Below are positions 8,890 through 18,047 of a DNA stretch of 64,000 nucleotides, in pieces. The position numbers were made by a program, and so were the translations under genes. This stretch comes from Acetobacter estunensis. GTDB lineage: Bacteria > Pseudomonadota > Alphaproteobacteria > Acetobacterales > Acetobacteraceae. How positions within the stretch are numbered: position 1 is the first letter of the stretch; each line of letters starts with the position of its first letter. Location of the stretch: assembly GCF_011516945.1 (NCBI RefSeq), contig NZ_WOTH01000008.1, positions 1-64,000 of the forward strand. Direction: 5' to 3'. The notes beneath the pieces are model-generated. The model was not told the origin of the DNA and searched no databases. It was given only the letters and a program-made list of their open reading frames with translations.

Positions 8890-9621
8890 AACGCTTCCCA
8901 ACGTGTCGAAGCACGCGGAAACATGCGTTCGGTGCGGCACAAAAGTTGCGCCGGAAAGAGAGCCGGTCGTCACAATCGTGCCGGCTGTGATCGGCAACCC
9001 GCGCTCGGCGGCATGTCGCGCCAGCCAGACAAGAAGTCGTAGGGGGTCGCCTGCAGCGTTGCCACCGATACGCTCGGCCGTCTGACGATGATCAATGCGC
9101 AGCACAAAGTGCTCCGAGGCGGGATCGAATGTTTTCCAGTGAGAAAAAGCTGCTCCAACGACCAGCGCGCCATGGCTTTGCTGATCGGCCATATGCGCGA
9201 GAGAAGGTTGAGAGGCCGGGCGCTCATACCGTGTGTCCACAATCTCAATGACGGGATGCACGCTGCCGATAGCATTGAGCACTGTCTCGCGCGTGATGGT
9301 GTCTCCCACATCATGGGCAAAGCGCCATGCTATTTCCGTTTCCACACCGCGATGGCGCAGGAAGTCGGCGGGAATGATGGCGCCATCGGGAAAGAGAGTG
9401 TCCTCGTGAAGTGGGGCGGCGGAAGGTTCGGCCTCCGGGCTGCTGGCCCCCACTTTCCATCCGCGCACGGGACCGAGTGCGGCTGCCACGCTGTTTTGGA
9501 CCGCATAAGCCTCTGTCACCATTGTTGGCACGAGATCTGTGGGAACCTGTGTCAGAGGAGCCGACACACCCTTGCGGACGGAAAGCAGATGGGCGGCAAG
9601 AGAGGCAGTCGCGGATGTCAT
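8872..9621 (-). CDS. 2-keto-4-pentenoate hydratase / fumarylacetoacetate hydrolase-family protein
   Basis: A 249-aa protein of the MhpD-type hydratase family. Recognisable segments are RGWKVGASS near residue 54, GVETEIAWRFAHD around 90-102 with the metal-binding acidic residues, HPVIEIVDTRY near 121, and GTIVTTGSLSGA near the C-terminus. Relatives hydrate 2-hydroxypenta-2,4-dienoate or decarboxylate oxo-acids in meta-cleavage pathways. No other catabolic gene is adjacent, so the real substrate is open. It converges on recO with an 18-base coding overlap. Confidence 0.8.
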   Translation of the reverse strand: MTSATASLAAHLLSVRKGVSAPLTQVPTDLVPTMVTEAYAVQNSVAAALGPVRGWKVGASSPEAEPSAAPLHEDTLFPDGAIIPADFLRHRGVETEIAWRFAHDVGDTITRETVLNAIGSVHPVIEIVDTRYERPASQPSLAHMADQQSHGALVVGAAFSHWKTFDPASEHFVLRIDHRQTAERIGGNAAGDPLRLLVWLARHAAERGLPITAGTIVTTGSLSGATFVPHRTHVSACFDTLGSVSAFLA

Positions 9622-9819
9622 GGAAAGAATCCTTTGTTCTTCGATGAGAAGAATGTGTCCGCATCATGAACGACCGCCGGAGTGTTTGTCTTTTCGAACC
9701 TGACGCGAAAAAGAGTATCAAGCATGGGGACAGAACTGCAAAGAGACGGCTTTTGATTTGATGACGGTCTCCATTGAGCGGGCGAATGTTCTTTCCGGCC
9801 GATTTTGCAACTCATGCCG

Positions 9820-10899
9820 TCAGGTCAGCCCGATAAGGTGCAGCAACATCAGACTTATGGCCGCGAGTGTGAGCAGTGAGAGAATTACGGCTCCTGTAAC
9901 GGGCCCACCCGCTTTCATGACGGTGCGTATATCCACGCCCAGACCCAGTGCCGCCATCGACACTACCGTCAGGAATGTCGCCAGATTGCTTGCTGCCCCT
10001 GCCATCGTTTCGGGAATGAACCCAAGGGAGCGGCAGGCTGCCAGCCCAAGAAATCCGACGATAAACCACGGCACGAGATGGGATAGTCGGGTTTGTCGGC
10101 CCTTAGGCGTAGTGATCGCGTCCTCAACCGTAGTGAGATGCGGGGTTGCAAGAGAGAGCGCGACGCAGACCGGGCCAAGCATCAGCACCCGCACCAGTTT
10201 CACCAGCATGCCCGTCTGGACAGCCGTTGCGCCGAAAGGGGCTGCGGCCGCGAAGACCTGAGGAACGGCATAGACGGTGAGACCGGAGAATGTACCGAAC
10301 GCGGCATCGTCCATATGGAGCATCAGGCCGACTACAGGCAGGCCCAGCACGACCGCAACACCCAGAATGGCCGTAAAGGCGATGGAAGCCGCGACATCCT
10401 CACTGTCCGCGTTGATGATGGGAGCCACGGCCGCGATGGCGGAGTTTCCGCAAATGGAATTGCCGCACGCCACCAGCATGGCCATGCGCCATGGCAGACC
10501 GATCAGGCGACCGATGCCGAAGCTCAGGGGGATGACAAGCGCTACGACGCTAACAATGCCTGCAAGAAGAACGGGATTGATCGCTTGAAGCGTTCTGGCG
10601 CTGACCGAGGCGCCCAGCAGGACAACCGAGATTTCCAAAAGGCCTTTCGCGCCGAAAGCGATGCCCGCATGCCATTTCAGGCTTGGGTTCCACAGTGTTC
10701 GCAGAACGGCCCCCAGCAGAATGGCCAAAACGAGGGCTTCCAGCCATGCCTTGCCGAAAACCACCTGTTCTCCGGCTTGCAAAGCATAGGCCATGGCTGT
10801 GACAGCCAGACATAGAGCCAGGCCGGGGCCGAGGGCGCGTAACCGACAAATTCCTGCGTGGTGGTGCGCGAGCGATGCGTGCTGGACCTGTGAGACCAT
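9820..10899 (-). CDS. yeiH: YeiH-family putative sulfate/sulfonate-type exporter
   Basis: A 359-aa inner-membrane protein with about ten hydrophobic segments. It carries the family hallmarks LAILLGAVLRTL, AKGLLEISVVLLGASVS and ACGNSICGNSAIAAVAP (about residues 145-165), and AVPQVFAAA. The family was called UPF0324 and is named as a putative sulfate exporter; transport activity is poorly established. It is divergent from a LysR regulator, as in the E. coli yeiE-yeiH arrangement, with a perfect inverted repeat between them. The distal end stops 198 bases before the hydratase start. Confidence 0.85.
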   Translation of the reverse strand: MVSQVQHASLAHHHAGICRLRALGPGLALCLAVTAMAYALQAGEQVVFGKAWLEALVLAILLGAVLRTLWNPSLKWHAGIAFGAKGLLEISVVLLGASVSARTLQAINPVLLAGIVSVVALVIPLSFGIGRLIGLPWRMAMLVACGNSICGNSAIAAVAPIINADSEDVAASIAFTAILGVAVVLGLPVVGLMLHMDDAAFGTFSGLTVYAVPQVFAAAAPFGATAVQTGMLVKLVRVLMLGPVCVALSLATPHLTTVEDAITTPKGRQTRLSHLVPWFIVGFLGLAACRSLGFIPETMAGAASNLATFLTVVSMAALGLGVDIRTVMKAGGPVTGAVILSLLTLAAISLMLLHLIGLT

Positions 10900-10934
10900 G
10901 ACGGTGTCCTCCCGTCCATTGATCTAGGTGCTTG

Positions 10935-10992
10935 CAATCAATCACTCCAACGCATTGTAATAGTCATTCTGATCGTATTTTGTGATTGATTG
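10935..10992. promoter_or_regulatory. Perfect 11-bp inverted repeat in the yeiH/LysR divergent promoter
   Basis: CAATCAATCAC at 10935-10945 is exactly inverted as GTGATTGATTG at 10982-10992, centre to centre 47 bases. The right arm abuts the ribosome binding site of the LysR gene and the left arm lies upstream of yeiH. This layout suits a LysR tetramer contacting two half-sites and repressing its own gene. Assignment to this regulator is an inference from position. Confidence 0.6.
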
Positions 10993-10997
10993 GAAGC

Positions 10998-11882
10998 ATG
11001 ACCCTTGAACAGCTTCGCATTTTCGTGGCGGTGGCCGGGCGCGAGCATATGACGGCTGCGGCCCGTGCACTGAACATCACGCAATCCGCAGTTTCGGCGG
11101 CCATTTCAGCACTTGAGGAACGGCATGGCATCCGGCTGTTCCATCGTGTTGGACGCGGTATCAGCCTGAGCGAGGCGGGCCGACTGTTTCTGGACGAAGC
11201 GCGGGCTGTGCTGGCGCGGGCTTCAGCCGCCGAAAACGTGCTGGACGAGTTGGGTGGCCTGCGGCGTGGAACTTTGCGGGTCGTGGCCAGCCAGACCATT
11301 GCAGCCTACTGGCTTCCGCCCATTTTCGCGCTCTTTCGTAGGCGCTATCCTTTGCTGGGAATGGAACTGTCCATCGGCAACACGCAGCAGGCGGCTGCGA
11401 AAGTGCATGCTGGCGAAGCCGATCTGGGATTTGTGGAAGGAAAGGTGGATGACCCAACATTGGCTCACTGGCCGGTTGGGGAGGATCGCCTGCTGCTGGT
11501 CGGTTCGGAACCGTTCGGGAAGAGAGAGATTGACGCGGCGTGGTTACAGAAGGCGCATTGGGTCACGCGTGAACCGGGGTCTGGCACCCGGTCCACACTT
11601 GATGAAAGCTTGCGTAAAATCGGTGTCGATCCGGATGATCTGCACGATGTCCTTGTGCTGCCATCGAACGAGGCGGTGCGCACAGCCGTCGAATCGGGCG
11701 CAGGCATTGCCGCCCTGTCTGCGCTGGTGGTCCAGCCAGCCTTGGCGGCAGGACGGCTGCACGCTGCGCCACTCGAATTTGGACCGCGCGTTTTCTTCGG
11801 TCTGCGGCACAAGGAGCGTTATTGCAGCAAGGCGACCGATGCATTTCTCGAGCTGATGAAAGAATATCAGGCGGGACGATAG
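10998..11882 (+). CDS. LysR-family regulator, YeiE/CysL-like
   Basis: A 294-aa LysR protein. The winged HTH is at residues 1-60 (MTLEQLRIFVAVAGREHMTAAA, with ALNITQSAVSAAISALEE as the recognition region), and the effector domain runs from about 90. The frame opens earlier at TTG 10986, but ATG 10998 has GGAAG at the right distance and begins with the typical LysR N-terminus. It is divergent from yeiH. E. coli YeiE, in the same position, controls sulfite-related genes. A similar role here is an inference from synteny only. Confidence 0.88.
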   Translation: MTLEQLRIFVAVAGREHMTAAARALNITQSAVSAAISALEERHGIRLFHRVGRGISLSEAGRLFLDEARAVLARASAAENVLDELGGLRRGTLRVVASQTIAAYWLPPIFALFRRRYPLLGMELSIGNTQQAAAKVHAGEADLGFVEGKVDDPTLAHWPVGEDRLLLVGSEPFGKREIDAAWLQKAHWVTREPGSGTRSTLDESLRKIGVDPDDLHDVLVLPSNEAVRTAVESGAGIAALSALVVQPALAAGRLHAAPLEFGPRVFFGLRHKERYCSKATDAFLELMKEYQAGR

Positions 11883-11912
11883 GCTGCAGGAGAGGCGCTC
11901 CTGTGGCGTTTC

Positions 11913-12365
11913 TTACCATTCGGCTCCGATGACATGCTTGGGCTGGTTCGGGCCCGGATCGGCATTGGCGGACCACACGCTCCAGTCCCAACCGGGATGC
12001 TGGTTGATTTCAGCCGTCATGGCGGGCTGGGAGGGAACGGGTTCGAGCGTGTGGCGGGTGTAGTCTATAAACGCGGACTGACTGCCCATGTAGACACAGC
12101 CGCAGCCGATACGGTCAGCATAGAGGTAGACCGGGCCGGATGTGGTCGGGCGATAGGTCATTACGCCCGCAGGCAGCAGGTTCATCATTTCGTAACGGGC
12201 CGTGGTGTTGGCATAGTGCGCGGTGAAGCCGCTCATGGCCAACTGATCGCCCGCTTTGAGAAAGCGGTCGGCCGGGGAGCAGGCCGACAGCGTGCCAATG
12301 AGGATGGCAAGCGGGGCGAGGCGGAGTGGCAATCCGCATCGAACGCGGGTCGGGACGTTGGCCAA
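11913..12365 (-). CDS. Small lipoprotein
   Basis: A short envelope protein of 150 aa when started at TTG 12365, which has GGAGAG eight bases upstream. The first ATG in frame, at 12413, would add 16 basic residues and share the CATG with the parC start. A hydrophobic stretch [15 protein letters not shown] gives a clean lipobox (LSAC), so the protein should be lipidated at that Cys. The mature part contains [15 protein letters not shown] and a Trp-rich tail ([10 protein letters not shown]). I do not recognise a characterised family. It is divergent from parC. Confidence 0.7.
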   Translation of the reverse strand: MANVPTRVRCGLPLRLAPLAILIGTLSACSPADRFLKAGDQLAMSGFTAHYANTTARYEMMNLLPAGVMTYRPTTSGPVYLYADRIGCGCVYMGSQSAFIDYTRHTLEPVPSQPAMTAEINQHPGWDWSVWSANADPGPNQPKHVIGAEW

Positions 12366-12411
12366 AGCGTGTCTCTCCGTTATTGGGTGCACACGACGGA
12401 GGACACGGGAC

Positions 12412-14631
12412 ATGAGTGACACGTTCGAAGGCCATATCGAGGACACGCGGCTCACGGATGCATTGAGCGAGCGGTATCTGGCATACGCACTGTCCACCAT
12501 CATGTCCCGCTCGTTGCCGGATGTGCGGGACGGTCTGAAACCGGTGCACAGACGTCTTGTTTATGCCATGCACCAGCTCCGCCTTGATCCGACGTCCGGG
12601 TTTAAAAAGTGTGCACGTGTCGTCGGTGACGTGATCGGTAAATACCATCCTCACGGCGATGCTTCGGTTTATGAAGCACTCGTGCGTCTGGCTCAGGACT
12701 TCGCCGTCCGCTTTCCTCTCGTAGAGGGACAGGGCAATTTCGGTTCCGTGGACGGCGATAACGCGGCTGCGATGCGTTACACCGAATCCCGCTTGACGAA
12801 GGTGGCGCAGGCGCTGCTGGAAGGCATCAATGACGATGCCGTCGATTTCCGCCCGACCTATGATGGTGAAGACGCCGAGCCTGTCGTGTTGCCTGCCGCC
12901 TTCCCGAATCTTCTGGCCAACGGTGCCGCAGGCATCGCCGTGGGCATGGCGACGTCCATTCCGCCGCACAATGCGGGTGAAATCTGTGCGGCGGCCGCTC
13001 TTCTGATCCGTGATCGGAACACGTCCATCCCGGACCTGCTGCGCCATATGCCGGGTCCGGATTTTCCAACCGGCGGCATTATTGTTGAAGATGCCGATGC
13101 CATTCTCAGGGCTTACGAGACCGGGCGCGGAGGTTTTCGCATCCGGGCGCGGTGGACGACGGAACCCGGTCGTTTCGGCACATGGCAGGTGGTGGTCACC
13201 GAAATTCCGTATCAGGTGCAGAAGGCGCGGCTGATCGAGCAGATTGCGGACCTTCTGGTGCAGAAGAAGCTGCCGTTGCTGGCGGACATTCGCGATGAAA
13301 GCTCCACTGACATCCGTTTGATCCTTGAGCCCCGATCCCGCGCCGTTGAGCCGGAAGTGCTCATGGAGACGCTGTTCAAGGCGACGCAGCTTGAGAGCCG
13401 TTTCTCTCTGAACATGAACGTCATCGGTCCCGACAGGACGCCGGGCGTGCTCAATTTGCGCGACGTACTGCTGGCGTGGCTCGATCACCGCAAGATCGTG
13501 CTGGAGCGCCGGAGTGTTCACAGACTGACGGCAGTGGAGCGACGGCTGGAAATCCTCGAAGGGTTCCTTGCGGTCTATCTCAACCTTGATGAAGTGATCC
13601 GCATCATCCGTGAAGAGGATGATGCCAAGGCAAGCCTCATGCAGACCTTCGCCCTGTCCGATGTGCAGGCCGAGGCCGTTCTGAACATGCGGCTGCGCAG
13701 TCTGCGTAAACTTGAGGAACTCGAAATCCGCAAGGAACACACGGTGCTCTCAGTGGAACGTGATGAATTGCGGGCGCTTCTGAGTGATGAGGCTCTGCGT
13801 TGGAAGCGAATTGCGAGCGAAGTGAAGGAAATTGGCAAGGCGTTTGGTGGCGGTCCATTGGGCACGCGCCGCAGCACGCTGGGTGCGCCGCCTCCGCAGA
13901 TCGATTTGTCCGCCGCCACGTTGGTCGAGCGTGAGCCCCTGACGATGGTGCTTTCCGAGAAAGGGTGGGTTCGCGCGATGAAGGGGCACGGCATCGACAC
14001 CGCCGGCCTGAAGTTCAAGGAGAGCGATTCCCTGCGTATGGCGCTGCCTTGCCAGAGCACGGACCGGCTGTGCTTCTTCGCCACCGATGGACGCGCCTTC
14101 ACGATCAATGCGGCCGATCTTCCGCGCGGTCGTGGAGATGGGCAGCCCGTGCGCCTGCTCATGGATCTGGCCAATGAGGAAGACATTCTGTCGGTTTTCG
14201 TCATTGAGCCGGAGGGAAAGCGGCTCGTCGCGTCCGATGTGGGACGCGGCATGATCGTGGCGGATTCCGATTTCGCGGCGGAGAAGCGCAGCGGCAAGCA
14301 GGTTCTCAACCTCAAGGGAGACGAGAGCGCGAAGCTATGTATTCCGGCGGAAGGGGATTATGTGGCGGTGCTGGGAGGAGACAGGCGGCTTCTGATCTTC
14401 CCGCTTGAGCAGCTTCCCGTCATGGCGCGCGGATTGGGTGTGGCGCTCCAGAAATACCCCGATGGTGGAAAGAAACTTGGGTTGAAGCAGGCCGTCGTCT
14501 TTACGCAGGCGCAGGGTCTGATCTGGCCGGGTGCTGTGCGCCCCCGGTCCATGGCCGATCTGGAAGCTTGGGTTGGCAAGCGCGCCGCCTCTGGCAAGGC
14601 GGCTCCACCATGGGCGCTGCGCAAAGCCTGA
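12412..14631 (+). CDS. parC: DNA topoisomerase IV subunit A
   Basis: A 739-aa type IIA topoisomerase A subunit that decatenates daughter chromosomes together with ParE, which is not in this window. The quinolone-determining region reads [16 protein letters not shown], and the catalytic tyrosine is Tyr123 in AMRYTESRL. The short C-terminal domain lacks an obvious GyrA box (QxRGGKG), which together with the length of about 740 residues favours ParC over GyrA. The ATG at 12412 follows GGACACGGGAC. The frame remains open upstream to 12256, but that part overlaps the divergent lipoprotein and is not conserved-looking. Confidence 0.93.
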   Translation: MSDTFEGHIEDTRLTDALSERYLAYALSTIMSRSLPDVRDGLKPVHRRLVYAMHQLRLDPTSGFKKCARVVGDVIGKYHPHGDASVYEALVRLAQDFAVRFPLVEGQGNFGSVDGDNAAAMRYTESRLTKVAQALLEGINDDAVDFRPTYDGEDAEPVVLPAAFPNLLANGAAGIAVGMATSIPPHNAGEICAAAALLIRDRNTSIPDLLRHMPGPDFPTGGIIVEDADAILRAYETGRGGFRIRARWTTEPGRFGTWQVVVTEIPYQVQKARLIEQIADLLVQKKLPLLADIRDESSTDIRLILEPRSRAVEPEVLMETLFKATQLESRFSLNMNVIGPDRTPGVLNLRDVLLAWLDHRKIVLERRSVHRLTAVERRLEILEGFLAVYLNLDEVIRIIREEDDAKASLMQTFALSDVQAEAVLNMRLRSLRKLEELEIRKEHTVLSVERDELRALLSDEALRWKRIASEVKEIGKAFGGGPLGTRRSTLGAPPPQIDLSAATLVEREPLTMVLSEKGWVRAMKGHGIDTAGLKFKESDSLRMALPCQSTDRLCFFATDGRAFTINAADLPRGRGDGQPVRLLMDLANEEDILSVFVIEPEGKRLVASDVGRGMIVADSDFAAEKRSGKQVLNLKGDESAKLCIPAEGDYVAVLGGDRRLLIFPLEQLPVMARGLGVALQKYPDGGKKLGLKQAVVFTQAQGLIWPGAVRPRSMADLEAWVGKRAASGKAAPPWALRKA

Positions 14632-14800
14632 GCATGCGGGTCGTGCGCCATAACGAGCTGACTGCCAGCCGGGACGTTGTGTCATCCTGATATTCGCCCT
14701 TCTTCTGCCGATCCTTGTCGCGTGCGGCCTGCCTCTGCTGCCCGGACGCTGGACGCACCTGCCGCCTGATCGGCAGACACAGATTGCTCAGGGCGCATGG

Positions 14801-16450
14801 TTGCTGGGTGCCCTGCTGGCGCTGGGACTTTTGCCGTGGAGCGGCAGTCCGGCGCGTTCGCAGTTGCCGGGGCTGGCGTTCAATACAGTTCAGGCGATTT
14901 TCTTCTTTGCTTTCGCCATGACCGGTCTGTGCGCGGAAAATCCAGCGGTGCCGGGACGACGGATTTCGCTGTCCTGCGGTGCGGCCTGTCTCGCAGCTTT
15001 GGCCGATCAGCCTTTCGTTCTGATGGGCAGCGGTTGCTGCGCGTTGCTGCTGACGCTTTCCGATCGGAGGGGCGGTGCGCGGGGGATGGTGCGGGCGTTC
15101 TTCTTTGCGGCGGCCTGTGGCGCGAGTGTGAGTGGAAAAGGCGATGGGTTGATGCTCATCGCCACATTGGCCTGCCTGCTTTCCGAAGCCCGCGCGGCGC
15201 CGGAGTTTACTCTCGCGCCATTGATGGATGCGGGCTGCGGCCTGTTGCTGCTGATCCGCACGCAGGTGGTGACCGCGCCACTTGGTCAGTCTGGCGCCGC
15301 GTTCGTTCTGCTTGCGCTGGGCATTGGGCTGGCGGCCCTTCGGCTCTGGCGCGCCCTTGCAACGCCGGAGTTTGGGCAGGCTGTCACCGGATTGGCCATG
15401 CTTCCAGCGTTGATAGGGGCCATGACATTGGCGCTGTTCGGGCTGGCCCATGACAGCGGTTCGACCCTGACAGCGCATGCGGCCCAAACCGCTCTGATCC
15501 TTGACTTCGTGGTGTTGTGGCCCGCAGCCGCCGCCTTTCTCGCGGCCTCGGCGCTGGTGCGTGAGGGCGCCGGGTCCGACCGTCTGAACGCCATGGGGGG
15601 AATGATCGGTCTTGCGCCACGGCTGGCGGCCATGTTCGCCGTCACGCTCGCGGGTCTGCTGCTTCTGCCGCCCACGGGTGGTTTTGTCGTGCTGTGGATG
15701 CTGGTCGAAAGTGCCCTCGGTCTTCTGCCCGATGGATTCACGGCGGCCCTTCCGTCGCTGGCTTTCCTGCTGGCGCTAGGTCTTGTGGTGGCGCTGGTGG
15801 CTCTCGTGGTGCTGCGACTGGGCATGCTGGTTCTGATGGGGGGAGCGAGACGTTCGCGTATGGCCGTCTGTCCCGATGCATCATGGTTTGCGTTGATGCC
15901 TGTGGCTCTGGCCGCAGGCTGCTCTTTCTTTCTCTCTCTTGTGCCCGGCCTCGTTCGTTGGCTTGCGGCCGCATCGGTAGAAGGTAAGGAAAAGCCCTCC
16001 ATCTTCGCACTGGGAGCGCCGGACGGATTGTCCTTCCTGCTTCCATCAGGCTTCATGACGCTGCTTTTTGTCCTGATCGGGGCTGTGAGGTTGGTGCAGG
16101 TACGTCATGAGACGCGGCTTGCCCACACGACAGCCGTTCGTCCGTCACCGTTTGGCAGCCATGAGAAGGAAGCGGCATCGCCTTGGCTGGGGGGGCTGGT
16201 TGTGTGCTCTCCTGTCTCACCTTTTGGAGAGCCGCTTCTCTGGCCGGGGGCAGACCTCGTTGTCTCCATTTTGCGGACAGTGTTTCGGCTTGAGCGCTTG
16301 CCAAAATGGCGGAAAGAGGGGCGATGGATGCCCGGTTCCCGTCATTTGTGGCGAAGGATACGACGCATATGGGGAGACGGCACACAGGCATCCGGCATCG
16401 TTCTGGCGCTGGTGGCCGTCGTGCTCTGTCTGGCGGCATGGTGGTCATGA
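14801..16450 (+). CDS. Hydrogenase-4 subunit B-like (HyfB/NuoL-M-type) membrane protein
   Basis: First gene of a six-gene coupled operon. It has about 549 residues from TTG 14801 and a dozen or more hydrophobic segments typical of the antiporter-like subunits of complex I and group 4 hydrogenases (GGMIGLAPRLAAMFAVTLAGLLLLPPTGGF). Translation probably begins upstream. In-frame codons from about 14687 encode LIFALLLPILVACGLPLLPG, a natural first membrane helix, but no ATG, GTG or TTG precedes it in frame before the stop at 14651. Sequence is poorly conserved compared with classical HyfB. The stop overlaps the next start as ATGA at 16447-16450. Confidence 0.72.
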   Translation: MLGALLALGLLPWSGSPARSQLPGLAFNTVQAIFFFAFAMTGLCAENPAVPGRRISLSCGAACLAALADQPFVLMGSGCCALLLTLSDRRGGARGMVRAFFFAAACGASVSGKGDGLMLIATLACLLSEARAAPEFTLAPLMDAGCGLLLLIRTQVVTAPLGQSGAAFVLLALGIGLAALRLWRALATPEFGQAVTGLAMLPALIGAMTLALFGLAHDSGSTLTAHAAQTALILDFVVLWPAAAAFLAASALVREGAGSDRLNAMGGMIGLAPRLAAMFAVTLAGLLLLPPTGGFVVLWMLVESALGLLPDGFTAALPSLAFLLALGLVVALVALVVLRLGMLVLMGGARRSRMAVCPDASWFALMPVALAAGCSFFLSLVPGLVRWLAAASVEGKEKPSIFALGAPDGLSFLLPSGFMTLLFVLIGAVRLVQVRHETRLAHTTAVRPSPFGSHEKEAASPWLGGLVVCSPVSPFGEPLLWPGADLVVSILRTVFRLERLPKWRKEGRWMPGSRHLWRRIRRIWGDGTQASGIVLALVAVVLCLAAWWS

Positions 16451-17433
16451 CCCTCTTCTGGAGCGTTCTTCTGACCCTGCTTCAACTGCTGCTCGTGGTC
16501 TGCCTCGCGCCGCTCTGTGCGGGATTGCGTGCGTCGTTCGGAGCGCGCTTGAGCGGTCAGCCTGCGCCGCCCATTCTGCGCCATGTTTTCATGCTGGGAC
16601 GGTTCTGGTCGCAGCCGGTTTCCCTGCCTCAGGGTGATCTGCCGCCGCTGTCACGGGAAATGGTGGCCCGGATCGCAGCACCGGTCGCGCTGGGGGCGGC
16701 TCTCACGGCATCGCTGCTGCTTCCAGCCTTTACCGTCAATCTTGTAACCGCTCCGTGGTCGGACGCGGTGCTGGTCGGTCTTCTTCTGGCATTTGCACGA
16801 CTTGCCACACGACTTTCCGCACTTGATCGTCCAGCGGCGGACACATTATGGGCTTTTGGTCGCGTGGTGGGAGAGGTGATGCTTCTGCCTGCGCTCCTGC
16901 TGCTGGTTGCGCTCCTGTTCAGTTCTGGTGCCACGACCGCCCTCGCTTCTGTTCTGGCAGAAGCCGCTGGAGGCAATCCGTTTGGAAAGGATGCGCCGCT
17001 CGTGCTTGCGGGGGGCGTGATCCTTATGTTCGCAGTCCGAGACCGCGAAGAGCGAGGGCTGGAAGGTTTGGGAGCGGATGCGGCGCTGCTGATGCTGGCA
17101 GAGGACGTGATGACTCTGGCGTGGATCACTTTGGCGACGGATCTGATGTGGCCGGCAGGGCTTCTGGCTTTTCATGAGGGAGCGCTGTCGTTTGGTGGCC
17201 TTGCTCTGGCGTTGCTGTGTTGGGTGGGGAGAGTTTCTGCCTTCTCGCTGCTGCTGGCTGCTGGCCGCGCGATTGTGATCACCCCTGTCACCGCGATGCG
17301 GCTGCGGGCGGCGGCTGCCCTTTTGCTCGCGCTTGTCGGTTTCCAGCTCATGACGGCTACACGTCTGGGAGTGGCCTCTGCTGTTCAGCCGGAGGCTCGC
17401 GTCCCGATGAATGGGCGAGGAAGCCCGCCATGA
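16447..17433 (+). CDS. Hydrogenase-4 subunit C-like (HyfC/NuoH-type) membrane protein
   Basis: A 328-aa integral membrane protein of the NuoH/HyfC family, which forms the membrane base of the electron-transfer module. Features include APLCAGLRASFGARLSGQ near residue 20, matching the quinone-site loop PLxxGxxRxxxARLQGR of the family. FAVRDREERGLEG lies mid-protein, where HyfC/NuoH carry conserved acidic residues, and PVTAMRLRAAAALLL is near the end. The start at 16447 is fixed by the ATGA overlap with the previous gene, although the frame is open from 16306. The stop overlaps the next start by four bases. Confidence 0.75.
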   Translation: MTLFWSVLLTLLQLLLVVCLAPLCAGLRASFGARLSGQPAPPILRHVFMLGRFWSQPVSLPQGDLPPLSREMVARIAAPVALGAALTASLLLPAFTVNLVTAPWSDAVLVGLLLAFARLATRLSALDRPAADTLWAFGRVVGEVMLLPALLLLVALLFSSGATTALASVLAEAAGGNPFGKDAPLVLAGGVILMFAVRDREERGLEGLGADAALLMLAEDVMTLAWITLATDLMWPAGLLAFHEGALSFGGLALALLCWVGRVSAFSLLLAAGRAIVITPVTAMRLRAAAALLLALVGFQLMTATRLGVASAVQPEARVPMNGRGSPP

Positions 17434-18047
17434 CCCTCGCCCTCGCGCTATTGCCATTCGCGGCACTTCTTGCACTGATCGCAGGACTTTCCGCAGTGCC
17501 GTTCGTGGGTCTACTGACGGCGCTCTCGATTGTTTTCGTGCGTCAGGGAGGACTGTTCTCTCTGGCTTGGCCCGTGGTCTTTGCCGCCGTCGTGGCGCTT
17601 ATTATCGCCACAGTCCCTGTCGGCTTGCTGGCAGGTTATGAGGAAGATGCAACGCCTTCCCGAAAGGCGGGCGCCTTGATTCTGGCGCTTCTTCTGCTCG
17701 TTGCCGCCAATCTTACAGTGCCCGTCGGGGATGTTTCGTTTTTTGCCGGTTCGCTGCCTGAATTCGTGAGGCCCGTCAGCGTTCCCGCTGTGACGGTGGC
17801 GCTTGGCGTGACGTTTGCCGGGCTTGCCACAATGGCGCTTCGTTCCGGCATTCGCCGCCAGCTTGCCGGGGTGCTGACGGCCTGCGATGGCGTACTATTG
17901 AGTGCTGTGAATACTCCCGATCCCTCTATGGCGTGGCTGGTCGGTGCATGTGTCCTTCTGGTGGCGGGCGCTGGAACCTGGCTTGCGCGGCGGTTGTCGC
18001 TTCTGCGGGAAAGACAACAGGTGCCGCATTCGGGAAAGATGACCTGA
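17430..18047 (+). CDS. Hydrogenase-4 subunit E-like (HyfE/NuoK-type) membrane protein
   Basis: A 205-aa protein, close to the length of E. coli HyfE (about 216). It has several membrane helices (LALLPFAALLALIAGL, ALILALLLLVAANL, VALGVTFAGLATMAL) and a basic C-terminal tail. Assignment rests mainly on position between HyfC-like and HyfF-like genes and on size, because sequence conservation is weak. The start is set by the ATGA overlap at 17430-17433; the earlier open frame from 17217 is out of context. Its stop shares one base with the next start (TGATG). Confidence 0.6.
   Translation: MTLALALLPFAALLALIAGLSAVPFVGLLTALSIVFVRQGGLFSLAWPVVFAAVVALIIATVPVGLLAGYEEDATPSRKAGALILALLLLVAANLTVPVGDVSFFAGSLPEFVRPVSVPAVTVALGVTFAGLATMALRSGIRRQLAGVLTACDGVLLSAVNTPDPSMAWLVGACVLLVAGAGTWLARRLSLLRERQQVPHSGKMT

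Noticed and set aside
12115-13740. 541-codon minus-strand open frame antisense to parC
   Set aside because: It shadows a conserved topoisomerase gene and has no start signal or recognisable domain.
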